A stretch of DNA of 64,000 nt from Viola odorata (Eukaryota; Streptophyta; Magnoliopsida; Malpighiales; Violaceae), in the NCBI GenBank assembly GCA_963691705.1, contig OY829541.1:15618564-15682563 (forward strand). Reading direction: 5' to 3'. Both the position numbers and the translations under genes were made by a program. A model generated the notes under the pieces. The model was not told the origin of the DNA. It did not search any database and saw nothing but the letters and a program-made list of their open reading frames with translations. Position 1 is the first letter of the stretch. Each line of letters opens with the position of its first letter. Below are positions 21,046 to 31,667 of the stretch, piece after piece.

Positions 21046-22047
21046 TGATACGATCCTGGTTACTCAGGATGCGTAGCACCAATTTTGATCGTTGTTCAAA
21101 GACGGATTTCCCTGCGGAATAAGATAACTCACTTACACAATTTAAGTCTGCTGAACGCTAAGCAACAGCCACCCTAAATCCGAGCAAGAGAGGATCCTTG
21201 ATGTTACTGGACTTGCACAATTTAAGTCTGCTGAACGCTAAGCAACAGCCACCCTAAATCCGAACAAGAAGACAGACAACAAGTAGAATGCAATTCCAAG
21301 ATTTACTTGTATACGACTCAAGTATTGCGGACTCAAGTATTGCGGACTCAAGAAGAACAAGGTTCAACCAACTTGAACAAGGGGCAGAAATTTGAAGAGA
21401 ATATCTCAATTTATCAAAATAACAGCCAAGTTTCTAAGGAGGCCAAGTGGCTCCTTATATAGGTTACAAGCAAACCCTAATTCCAAATAGGAATATTAAA
21501 TAAAGTAGAACACTTAACTAATTAATTAAAGTATCTAATTAATTAAGCTAAAATAAATAGAAGGTCGCAGCCTTGCTAAACATAGCACAGTCAACGCGCG
21601 TCAACTCCAGGACAGGCGAAACGGACAGGAGCCGTTATCAACAACGAGCAGACAAGCGTGAACGCGGAACGGGTATAGCAAACGGCCTGCGCGACAGATG
21701 ATAGAATCGGCAACGGCTAAGTGAAATGGACAAGTGCCGTTTTGATCCAAACGGTAAGTGCCGTTTGTTTTAAAACGGTCAGATACCGTTTGGATGAAAA
21801 CGGTCAAGTGCCGTTTGCGTGAATCGGTTCCATGCCGTTTCTATCAGATGGAACATCGGTCAAGCCGAAGGTGAGAAGATTCACCACTCTTGTTGTCTTC
21901 TCTCTTAGTGTAGCATTCTCACTTGTCATCTCAGACTCCAGCTCCCTGTGAAGGAGAGGTGACAATCGGTCTTGAAGCTTTTGAGCTCTGGCTCGAGTCA
22001 TTGGACCAGCTGGCGGTAAAGGCACCTGGATGCGTGGATTCGCATCA
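21046..22047 (-). repeat. 3' LTR of CRM element B
   Basis: 1002 bp, TG...CA. It differs from the 5' LTR by a few substitutions and an extra 15-18 bp copy of the GTATTGCGGACTCAA unit near 21320-21350. The TATA box on the minus strand (TATATAAGGAG) is at 21452-21461. A minus-strand PPT (GGGGGAGGG region, 22048-22062) precedes it. The first 240 bp of the minus-strand LTR are part of the pol reading frame. Confidence 0.9.
21615..21840. promoter_or_regulatory. Dense AACGG/CCGTT array in CRM LTR
   Basis: By eye there are 13 occurrences of AACGG or its complement in about 225 bp. Most are arranged as imperfect palindromes of the form AAACGGTCAAGTGCCGTTT spaced 25-30 bp. The region is 150-390 bp upstream of the LTR TATA box on the minus strand, in the U3 promoter. 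The equivalent region at 28350-28580 in the other LTR is the same. AACGG is the core of plant MYB3R-bound mitosis-specific activator elements. Such a role here is inference. Confidence 0.55.
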
Positions 22048-25000
22048 TTCCCTCCCCCTTCGGAAGGATTCGCCCTCGAATCCGAATCGGCATCATCAGC
22101 AAGTCCATACTCGTCATCTGTATCAAACAGGACTAAGTCAGAAACATTGAAAGTAGAGCTAACGGCACCATACTCACTCGGCAATGCCAGTTTGTAGGCA
22201 TTGTTGTTGATCTTCTCAACAATCTGGAATGGTCTGTCTCCTCTAGGAGATAGCTTGCCGCGGCGTTGGTCAGGAAAACGCTCCTTACGCATATGCAACC
22301 AGACCCAATCGCCCACCTGGAATGTCACTAGCCGTCGGCCATCGTTCCGTTTCTATATCAGCTTCTCATTCATTCGCTCAATGTTTTGTTTTGCCTTAGC
22401 ATGTAATTGCTTGACAAAATCAGCTTTCTGTGCACCATCTAAACTTACAACATCACTCAACGGTAAATGAGTCAAATCCAAAACAGTTCTAGGATTAAAT
22501 CCATATACGAGTTCAAACGGTGAGTAATGAGTAGTAGAATGAACAGCACGGTTGTAAGCAAATTCAATAAACGGTAAATAATCAACCCAAGTAGAAACAT
22601 GCTTACGAACTAATGTGCATAAAAGTGAACCAAGCATACGATTCACAACCTCAGTTTGACCATCCGTTTGTGGGTGATAAGAAGTGGAATATAACAATCG
22701 GGTACCAAGCTTTTTCCATAAAACACGCCAAAAATGACTAAGGAACTTAGTATCTCTATCACTCACAATAGTCAAAGGAACACCATGTAAACGGACTACT
22801 TCACGAAAGAATAAATCAACAATCTGAGTAGCATCACAAGTAGTAGAACATGGAATAAAATGGGACATTTTCGAAAATCTGTCCACCACAACAAAGACAC
22901 TATCCTTTCGTTCTTTGACCGAGACAGGCCAACGACAAAGTCCATGGACAAATCGGTCCAAGGATGGGAAGGAACAGGTAACGACATGTATTCGCCATGA
23001 CCAGCAGACTTAGACTTGGCTCTACGACAAATTAAACATCGAGCAATAATGCGCACGACATCACGCTTCATGTGAGGCCAATAAAAGTGATCATGTAACA
23101 CATCTAAAGTTTTAGTCACGCCAAAGTGACCCATCAACCCACCGCTATGGGCTTCATGCACAAGTAATTCACGAAGAGAGCAATGAGGAATACACAATTG
23201 TTTGCCCCGAAATAAATATTCCTCATGCTTGTAAAATTTAGAACCAGAAATAGAAACGCCATGCATATAAATATCACCAAAATCATAATAGGCAGCATAG
23301 AGTTCTATAATGTGCGAAAATCCAAGCAATTTTGCATTAAGAGAAGTAATTAACGCGTACCGTCGCGACAGTGCATCAGCAACAACATTCTCTTTACCTT
23401 GCTTGTATTGAATGTGATAAGGGAAAGCCTCAATAAATTCCATCCAGACGGCGTGTCTCCGATTCAGCTTCCCTTGTCCCTTGAGGTACTTCAAGCTCAA
23501 ATGGTCAGTGTGGATGATGAACTCCCTCGGCATCAGGTAATATTGCCAAGTCTCCAACGCTCGGACAAGAGCGTAGAATTCCTTGTCATAGGTCGGATAC
23601 CTGAGTTGAGCATCCTTGAGCTTTTCACTGAAAAAGGCAATCGGTCGTTTCTCTTGCATCAGAACGGCACCGACTCCCAACCCACTGGCGTCACACTCTA
23701 TCTCAAACGCCTTGCTGAAGTCAGGCAACGCTAATACTGGAGTAGAGCAGAGCCGATCCTTGAGTGTAGCAAACGCCTCCTCCTGCGGCTGTTCCCACCT
23801 GAAAACAACATTCTTCTTTGTTAAATCATTCAGAGGAACAACAATGGTGCTAAAGTCCTTTACAAATCGCCGATAGAAGCTCGCCAATCCATGGAACGAT
23901 CTCACATCGGTAACGGCCTTCGGCGTCGGCCATTCCCGTATTGCGCGGATCTTCTCTTCATCAACTTTAACGCCATCTGCACTCACAATAAAACCAAGAA
24001 AGCCAACTTGTTCCATTGCAAAAGAACACTTACTAGGTTTAGCATATAAATTCTGCTCACGAAGTGTGAGAAAAACTTCCCTAAGATGTAAAACATGCTC
24101 ATCAAAAGAGTTGCTATAGATTAAAATGTCATCAAAATAAACTACAACAGATTTGCCAATTAAGTGCCGAAGTACATGGTTCATTAACCTCATAAAGGTG
24201 CTAGGAGCATTAGTTAAGCCAAACGGCATAACCATTCATTCATATAAACCATACTTAGTTTTAAAAGCAGTTTTCCATTCATCCCCTTCTTTCATACGAA
24301 TTTGGTGGTAGCCACTCATTAAATCAATTTTAGAAAATAACCTACTACCACTTAATTCATCTAACATATCATCTAATCTAGGAATAGGATGACGATACTT
24401 TACAGTGATTTTGTTGACTGCTCGACAATCAACACACATGTGCCAAGAGCCATCTTTCTTTGGAACTAGAATGACTGGAACGACACATGGGGACAGACTC
24501 TCCCGAACGTACCCACGCGCAAGCAAATCGTCCACTTGCCATTGCAGTTCCTTGGTCTCCTCTGGATTGGATCGGTAAGCTGGCCGATGTGGAATTGCTG
24601 ATCCAGGAACAAAGTCGATCTGATGTTCTATGCCGCGGATCGGAGGTAAGCTAGGCGGCATCTCTTCGGGTAGGACGTCGCCAAATTCCTGCAAGAGAGA
24701 AGAAATAGCAATCGGAACGGTAGGTGACCGTTCCGCGTCATCGGACGTCAGACAATAAGAGCGAAAACGGATTAAAAGAATAGGACGTCTTGCGTCAAAA
24801 TAATTTTGTTGAAAAATCATGGCTCTCCTCACTTCGCTCCCTTTGGCATATACACTGAAGTTCTTTTTATTTGCCTCTCCTTTTCTCTCAATGCCACTCT
24901 CAGCACGCTTACTCTTTTCGTGCGAATGTTTACACTCTCCCTCTGCATGCTTGCTGTTTTCATGCGAATGTTGAAGGCTCACACACTCATTGTTTCTCTC

Positions 25001-25459
25001 TTTATTTGGCACACGCAGACCTTCCTTTTCTCTCTCAATCTGTTTTGTAATTTCATATTCAGCATAAGACTTAGCAAGCCATTGCTGATCTGCACATACT
25101 TCTGCTGGTGACAACGGTGCTAAGGTGAATTTTCGGCCATCCTTTACCAACTTATAGAGATTCCGTTTACCCTCATGGGTCGCATCTCTATCAAACTGCC
25201 ATGGTCTGCCAAGAATGATATGACTTGCTTGCATTGGGACCACATCACAAAGTACTTCATCCTGGTATTTTCCGATACAGAAATTGACAAGCACCTGCCG
25301 ATTTACCTTGACACCGACTCCATCTGTCATCCAATGGAGCTGATATGGCTTCGGATGTCTGATCGTTGGTAAGTCCAGTTTATCTACCATCATCCAACTC
25401 GCGCAATTGGTGCAGCTGCCGTTGTCAATGATGATGGAACAACCCTTCTTGTCTATCAC
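21804..25459 (-). pseudogene. pol: CRM pol (PR-RT-RH-IN) of element B, few breaks
   Basis: Minus-strand order: protease with I-I-I-D-N-G-S-C-T-N and I-I-L-G-R-P-W; a linker with a duplicated H-S-H-E-N-S-K-H-A-E-type repeat; RT with K-D-G-S-W-H-M-C-V-D-C-R and catalytic Y-F-D-D-I-L-I-Y; RNase H with [10 protein letters not shown]; integrase with H...H-F-G...C-L-I-C-R-R, S-D-R-D-T-K-F and H-P-Q-T-D-G-Q-T-E. The C-terminal domain has G-D-W-V-W-L-H and F-N-V-S-D-L. Breaks are TGA for the usual TGG (Trp) after Y-G-L-Y-E at 24233-24235, a frameshift in the integrase near 22900, and a TAG before F-Q-V-G-D near 22353. The frame then crosses PPT and LTR start and ends at 21804 with a basic R-A-R-A-Q-K-L tail in the CR-motif position. 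Confidence 0.9.
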
Positions 25460-25486
25460 ACCTCGGGTATGGAACAGATTTGTCCA

Positions 25487-26838
25487 TTATTCCTCGTCAC
25501 ACACTTCCTCTGTGGCTTGCACACTTAGATTCCGACGGACAACAAGCAGATGAACCTGCTCACCATTCTGACAGTCACCATCCGAATCGGCACAACCATC
25601 TCCCTTAGGTTCCGATTCCTCCAGATCATCATCCGATTCTTCTTCACCATTCGGCCTGATGATGAAGACTCTCTTATTTGGGCACTCCGATTTCTTGTGT
25701 CCTCGGCCGTTACATTTGAAACAGACTATTTCCTTAGTGGGTGGCCGATCCACAGGTGGAGTATAAGATTTGGTCGTAACCATTTTGGAAGGAATAACGG
25801 CACTGGAGGAGCTCTTTGGAACGGTAGAAGCCGTTCTGTCTTCCTTATTCCAAGACGGCTTCTTCCACGGTGTCGATCTAGTAGACTTAGAAGAGCTCTT
25901 AGCTTTCCGATGCTTCTCAATCTTTTGAGCCATGTGAAGCATCTCCTCAAGAGTATTGTATTGCGTCAGCTCCAGGGCGTCGGCAATCTCTGCATTCAAA
26001 CCAGCAATGAACCGAGCCATCGTTACCTCAGGTTCCTCAGTAATCTTTGCCTGAGCTAAAGCAATCTCCATCTCATTAAAGTAGGCACCAACTCCCTTGC
26101 TGCCTTGCTTCAAGGTCTGGAGCCGTTGATGGAGTTCACGGTGAAAGTGGGCAGGGACAAACCGTTGGTTCATCGCCTGTTTCATCTCGCCCCAATTAGC
26201 AATCGGGCCAGCATAAACAGCCGCTCACTTCAGGTTGAGCTGCTCCCACTAATGACTTGCATACCCACTGAATTCTACCGCTGCTAGCTGAACCTTTTTA
26301 CTCTCCGAATAATTGTGGCATAAGAAAATAGCATCTACCTTCCGTTCCCAAGTCAGGTAGGCATCAGGGTCGTCAGTACCCTCAAACGGAGGTATCTTCA
26401 TTTTGATGCTGCTGAGATTAGCATCCGATCGGTCCTCCTCCCATTCTCTTCTACCACCCCGATCATCTCTTCTTCCCCCCTCGGTCCGTCCCGAGCATAT
26501 ATCCATCCTTCTCCCCCGTCAGGTTCTTCTTCCAGATCAGGTTGTGGGACTTGTGGCCCACGTCTAGCAAGTCGCCTGGGAGGAACGTTGGCCAGCTCAC
26601 GCCGCCGATTCATATCACGTGGTCGACGGGCGTTGTCATTTTCTTCGGATAGATCGGTCATACGTCCATCGTGTCGGTCATCCACTGCCCTAGGGTTCGG
26701 GTTTATGGCAGCTAACGCTTCCACCCTAGCCATCCTGGCATAGGCTGTGAGTTGCCGTTCAGTGATTGTTCGGAGCTGTTCTGTTATGTTGGCTAGCATA
26801 GCCGACAGATCGGGTTGTTGTACTCCTTCTTGAGACAT
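25487..26838 (-). pseudogene. gag: CRM gag of element B
   Basis: The ATG at 26838 opens an N-terminal charged region (A-R-M-A-R-V-E-A-L). A frameshift near 26400-26500 passes to the gag core (P-P-F-E-G-T-D-D-P-D-A-Y-L-T-W-E) and two stops occur near 26225-26250. The core continues from 26185 with M-K-Q-A-M-N-Q-R-F-V-P and ends in a CCHC zinc knuckle C-F-K-C-N-G-R-G-H-K-K-S-E-C. An acidic tail runs to TAA at 25487, after which the protease frame follows in phase (E-E-stop-W-T-N-L-F). Gag and pol were probably one frame. Gag builds the particle and binds RNA. Confidence 0.85.
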
Positions 26839-27784
26839 CTATAAGTTTCCTGAAATCACAACACAAAAGAAAACGTAAAATTGCACTATTCCTAGTACTC
26901 CCTCACGTGTTTACTCTCGTGTTTAATCACTCTAATAATCTCACAATTTCTCTCAAAATCTCCTGCAATGCTCAAGCGTTAGTGAGACTCAAGAATCCAA
27001 AGGAAAAGCTTCCAAGAAGACCCTCAAAGAAAACTAGCTTCAAACAAAACGGGATACTTGGTATTTGATTAATTGCAAGATCAACCAATTAAATAAATAA
27101 CAAGTGGAGTAGAAAACAATATTAAAGAATCAAAGAAAAGCTCTATTTGACTCGAACTGACTCAAATAAAATTAATCTCCAATATAATATTGTATAGCTT
27201 ATGTTGTATAGGTGAAAGAATAAACTAAGATTTGCCTTTAGAAAGTGGAAGACAAAACATAGAATATTCCAAGTTAAAAGGGTGGTGGGTGCGGGACAAG
27301 ACAAAGTGGAAGGATGGGTTGCCTTCTACTTTTAGAATAAAGTCTAAAGTACCAACTTTAAAGTATGTTTAACAAATGAGTGCACATGGGACTCCCAAGT
27401 TGGACGGATGTTGGATCTAACAACACAAACTGTTTTTCTTCTTGCTACTGAAACGGATCAAAGCAAATTTTGTACTGCTTTCTTTTTTTAACTCACAAAT
27501 CCCAGTTCAGTGAAACGATTGTAACTTTTTACTCAGTTATCCGAATCGACTGATTCTTTTTGATTCGGAAACCTCACAAGCACAGCTTCCCAACAAGACC
27601 AAAATCACCCAAATCTGACCTCAACAGCTATACTTTAAAATTCAATTTCGACAATAGGCCAGAATTTGCACATATACGAACCAAGCACAGCAAAGAAATC
27701 GGTTTTGAATGGAGTAGAAAGAATTACCGATTTCAACAATGAAAACTTGTAACAAATAAAGATACTTACCAATCTTTGAACGCC
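26839..27784 (-). other. 5' leader of CRM element B
   Basis: About 950 bp of AT-rich untranslated leader lies between PBS and the gag ATG. It shares long stretches with the leader of element G (38580-38900), for example TTTACTCTCGTGTTTAA and GTTAGTGAGACTCAAGA, tying the two elements to one family. The ORF at 27560-27742 is not supported. Confidence 0.7.
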
Positions 27785-27801
27785 TTAAGCTTCGCTACCA
27801 A
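27785..27801 (-). other. Candidate primer-binding site of CRM element B
   Basis: Two bases inside the 5' LTR, or one if the LTR ends one base later, the minus strand reads TTGGTAGCGAAGCTTAAGG. It resembles the initiator-Met type TTGGTATCAGAGC only partly. The same core TGGTAGCGAAGC occurs after TRIM LTRs (7473-7484). Confidence 0.5.
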
Positions 27802-27802
27802 C

Positions 27803-28786
27803 TGATACGATCCTGGTTCCTCAGGATGCGTAGCACCAATTTTGATCGTTGTTCAAAGACGGATTTCCCTACGGAATAAGATAACTCACTTACACAATTT
27901 AAGTCTGCTGCACGCTAAGCAACAGCCACCCTAAATCCGAGCAAGAGAGGATCCTTGATGTTACTGGACTTGCACAATTTAAGTCTGCTGAACGCTAAGC
28001 AACAGCCACCCTAAATCCGAACAAGAAGACAGACAACAAGTAGAATGCAATTCCAAGATTTACTTGTATACGACTCAAGTATTGCGGACTCAAGAACAAG
28101 GTTCAACCAACTTGAACAAGGGGCAGAAATTTGAAGAGAATATCTCAATTTATCAAAATAACAGCCAAGTTTCTAAGGAGGCCAAGTGGCTCCTTATATA
28201 GGTTACAAGCAAACCCTAATTCCAAATAGGAATATTAAATAAAGTAGAACACTTAACTAATTAATTAAAGTATCTAATTAATTAAGCTAAAATAAATAGA
28301 AGGTCGCAGCCTTGCTAAACATAGTACAGTCAACGCGCGTCAACTCCAGGACAGGCGAAACGGACAGGAGCCGTTATCAACAACGAGCAGACAGGCGTGA
28401 ACGCGGAACGGGTATAGCAAACGGCCTGCACGACAGATGATAGAATCGGCAACGGCTAAGTGAAACGGACAAGTGCCGTTTTGACCCAAACGGTAAGTGT
28501 CGTTTGTTTTAAAACGGTCAGATACCGTTTGGATGAAAACGGTCAAGTGCCGTTTGCGTGAATCGGTTCCATGCCGTTTCTATCAGACGGAACATCGGTC
28601 AAGCCGAAGGTGAGAAGATTCACCACTCTTGTTGTCTTCTCTCTTAGTGTAGCATTCTCACTTGTCATCTCAGACTCCAGCTCCCTGTGAAGGAGAGATG
28701 ACAATCGGTCTTGAAGCTTTTGAGCTCTAGCTCGAGTCATTGGACCAGCTGGCGGTAAAGGCACCTGGATGCGTGGATTCGCATCA
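27803..28786 (-). repeat. 5' LTR of CRM element B
   Basis: 984 bp and nearly identical to 21046-22047, which marks B as young. The TATA box is at 28191-28200 on the minus strand. The ORF at 28543-28872 repeats the pol tail coded in the other LTR and is not a separate gene. Confidence 0.9.
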
Positions 28787-28791
28787 TCGAC

Positions 28792-29946
28792 ACTCACTCT
28801 CCACCTTCTCTGTTTCTCTTCTAACCATTTGAGCCTGTTTCTTTTGATCTTTCCTTGGCAGGTGAGTAACACTTTTCAAAGAACAGCAAGGGCTAGATGC
28901 GAAAAGATCAAGTGGGGGAAAAGATAAAGATCGAGGGCAAGATAGAGCAACCGCTGGAAGATATAAATCGAGGGCAAGACAGTAAACCAGGATTGCTTCC
29001 TCACCACAACAAAATATAAGTGTGGCAAAGCGAAGTCAAAGTATCAAGCCCTCGATGATAATCATTCAAAGAAGAAATATGTGAAGATTCCCAACTGCAG
29101 CCCCTAAAATGTAGAAAGGCAAGCCAAGAAAGAAAGATCTGTGTCTGCAATTCAAAAAAAATATCAAATAAAAGCAGAGCAGGCACATCAAAGCAGCACA
29201 TGGCCACCAACTCATGCCCTTGACACAAATCAAGACCTCCCCTACTAAAGAATGCAGAAATCATCATCTAGCCCTCGTTGTCGTACCCTCTCTAGCAAGT
29301 GCTTACTCACCGCCTCTCATTTTTCCTGGCCAAGGAATCCCTTAAACCAGTTGGTTATCTTTCTTCTCCATCTCATTTTTCCCTTTTCCTTTTCCTTTTA
29401 TTTTCTCTTTTCCTTTTGTCCTATTTCTTCTCTCCCTTCTTCATTTTTCTGAACCCATCTATTCCCCTTCCTTTTTCCTCTCTTTTTCATGATGCAAAGT
29501 TCCTTTTTGATTGCTAGATTGCCCATGCATGTGGATTTTAACTTAGATTGATATGCAAACTCTATTTGGTGTTATGTTATTTGCATTCTTTTGAGTGTTA
29601 AACACCTAGCCCTATGTGTGAGTGTGAGTGCATACACTTTACTGTCAATTTCTTGACATTTCATCTAGGATTTATTAGGAGTTTGATCAACTACTAGTTT
29701 TCCTATTTGATTAATTTGTGAGGAGTACTTGTGCTGAGGCCTGGATGTGGTAAAGTCTTATCTTTAGGGTCATTATCCTTCTGATTTGATGCAGGTGCTA
29801 TCTAGGCAGAATCGACTTTCTCAAGGCCTAGCTTGCTGATTGGTTTATTTATTCTTGTGCCATGCTTGAATGGGTGTTGTTCGTTCTTGGGGTGTTTTTA
29901 GTTTTGTGAATGCTCGAGGGCGAGCATTGGGCGGTGTGGGGATATA
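28792..29946 (+). other. Internal non-coding region of C, right part
   Basis: It continues element C after B and aligns with A's 3' region (44400-45538): TTCCTTGGCAGGTGAGTAA at 28848-28870, repeated AAGTG(T)GGG(G)A words and GCCCTCGA words. It ends in CTCGAGGGCGAGCATTGGGC and GTGTGGGGA just before the LTR, the Athila PPT region. No coding sequence was recognised. Short ORFs here are pyrimidine-rich shadows. Confidence 0.7.
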
Positions 29947-31531
29947 TGATAGCGTGTATTTTATGCGTATTTTTCTCTTCATTATCACCTTGATTTATGG
30001 CATGATATTGCTAATTTGCCTTCATTTCCATCTTTATTGTAGATTTAGGCCAAAAAGGGAAAATATGCGAAAACACATGCTTTCTGGGTGATTTATGCAA
30101 ATCTCAAGCTTCAAGGCTTGCGTTGAGGCCTTGCCGTGGTTTCCATCATCGAGCCCTGGATGCGCCAAAAGTGTTATTTCTACGTGTCCCCTCTGATATC
30201 TTCCAGAAAGTTCCGCATAGATCCCTAAGAATATTCTCTTTAGTCGACGTGCCCTCGAAGCCATAGATATCATCGAGCCCTCGATGCCGAGCGCCTCCAG
30301 AATATCCCTTTTCGGGTCAAAGAGATTTATTCTATGTTTTAGAATTCCTTAGCTGGATTTTGTCATTTTGTAACCCCTTAGCTGTATTTTGTCCTCTTGT
30401 GGGCAAGAGGGCCTATATAAGGCTTTAGTTTTTAGGGTTAGAGACACCACATAACCTACCACCCATTCATAGTAGATCTTTTTGTGTGCTTCTCTTTCCA
30501 GCAACCATGTACATAAACCGGAGCTTTGCTCCGATCGGTAAGATTTAATAGTTTTTCTTCTTCTTGTTCTTCTTCTTTTATGCAATCTATCTTTTGTTAT
30601 TTTGTTTATTTGTTTTATGGCATGAGTAGTTGATTTCTCCATTCTTAGCAAGGGTGTTTTGAGGGTTGCAAAAGGATAGTTAAGAGGCCAAATGGTTCTT
30701 CATAAACTCTTATCGTGTATTTGATTGTTTGACCGGTTTCTTGTTAATTCGTCAAGGGGTAGTTAGGAGTCTAGCTAACTAATATCAAGACCATGGCAGT
30801 TCTTGTTTCATCCGTCCAGGGCAAGCAACTGATTAGGGCTGTGTCGCGAGCCTGACAAACTGAGAGGCATTCAGCCCTAGACGTGTCTTTCTTCATCTTT
30901 ATGGGCTCTTTGGATTCAGCCCCGCTCCGTGCTAGTGACATTACCGAAGTGTAAAGGTAACCTTTTGATGACAAGAGAGGTAACTGGGAGGATACCAAAG
31001 TGTCAAGGCCACCTCATATGTGAAAACGGGGGGTGGCTTCTCTTAAGAAAGAAAGGAGGGGGTTTACGTAAAAACATGACCCCTATAGCATATCTATCGC
31101 ACTAGAGTAGAATATTTCTGCGCCGATGACTAACTAGGACTCGATGCAACTTGAGAAGTACTTTTGCTAGGAATCTTTCTTATCTGCTTTCATGTCTTTA
31201 TTTGTTTTCATGTTTATCTGTCTTGCCCTTGACTCTTACTTTTAGTGATGCTCTACTTGTCGTGCCCTCGATTACTGTTTTTATTAGTTAAAATTGTTAG
31301 CTCAAACTGCTATCTCTGTTAACTTGTTTACCTATAAACCCCCCCCCCCCCCCCGCCCCGCCCCGCCGCCACCCACCCCTCCTCCTTTTGTTGCTGTCTC
31401 GGTTTGTTTGTCTTTGTCATGCATGAAAGTTAGGATCTTGCCCTAGTCTCCGTGGATCGACCCTGTTATTATGCACATGATAGCAGGTCTTTATTATTAT
31501 GTTTGATTGTGCCCTCGACAAGCACGCATCA
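29947..31531 (+). repeat. 3' LTR of C
   Basis: 1585 bp, starting TGATAGCGTG and ending AGCACGCATCA. TATA box TATATAA at 30414-30420. Near the 3' end there is a run of about 16 C (31339-31354) followed by C4G repeats. The left LTR has a shorter, interrupted C run at the same place (20233-20253). Confidence 0.85.
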
Positions 31532-31667
31532 TGGATCGAGGCCAAGGCAACTCGGACAGATGATTCCAAGGTGGTAGTGAACTTCCTACGCACCCATATC
31601 TTCAATAGGTTTGGTACACCTCGTGCCATGGTCAGTGATCACGGTACCCATTTTTGCAACAGGGTAG
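31532..31667 (+). pseudogene. pol: Athila integrase core fragment of A
   Basis: This encodes W-I-E-A-K-A-T-R-T-D-D, N-R-F-G-T-P-R and V-S-D-H-G-T-H-F-C-N, which includes the second catalytic Asp of the DDE core. It is an island of A between insertions C and the family D element. The frame then stops at the next insertion. About 86 codons including the catalytic Glu are absent before it resumes at 40942. Confidence 0.85.

Larger units (their letters stand above)
21046..28786 (-). mobile_element. CRM-type Ty3/gypsy element B, TSD TCGAC
   Basis: The element is flanked by TCGAC at 21041-21045 and 28787-28791. Its LTRs (21046-22047 and 27803-28786) both start TGATACGATCC and end GGATTCGCATCA. On the minus strand the order is LTR, PBS, leader, gag, protease, RT, RNase H, integrase, PPT, LTR. 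The text around the integrase C-terminus and the extension of the pol frame across the PPT into the 3' LTR are characteristic of the CRM clade, whose members often target centromeres. The LTRs are nearly identical, so the insertion is recent compared with its surroundings. Confidence 0.9.
18431..31531 (+). mobile_element. Non-autonomous Athila derivative C
   Basis: C has a 5'-truncated left LTR (18431-20424), a tRNA-Asp-type PBS (20428-20446), a non-coding internal region and a full right LTR (29947-31531). When CRM element B is removed, the internal region is only about 1.8 kb and holds no gag or pol. It holds the conserved Athila 3' block. It is therefore a LARD-like or deletion derivative that would need proteins from a full Athila. 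Both ends lie in A's integrase. TSDs cannot be tested because the left LTR is truncated. Confidence 0.8.

Noticed and set aside
29252..29517. Phe/Ser/Leu-rich ORFs suggesting a small membrane protein
   Set aside because: Pure pyrimidine-tract coding in non-coding DNA of element C. The aligned DNA in A (44948-45208) shows the same artefact in shifted frames.
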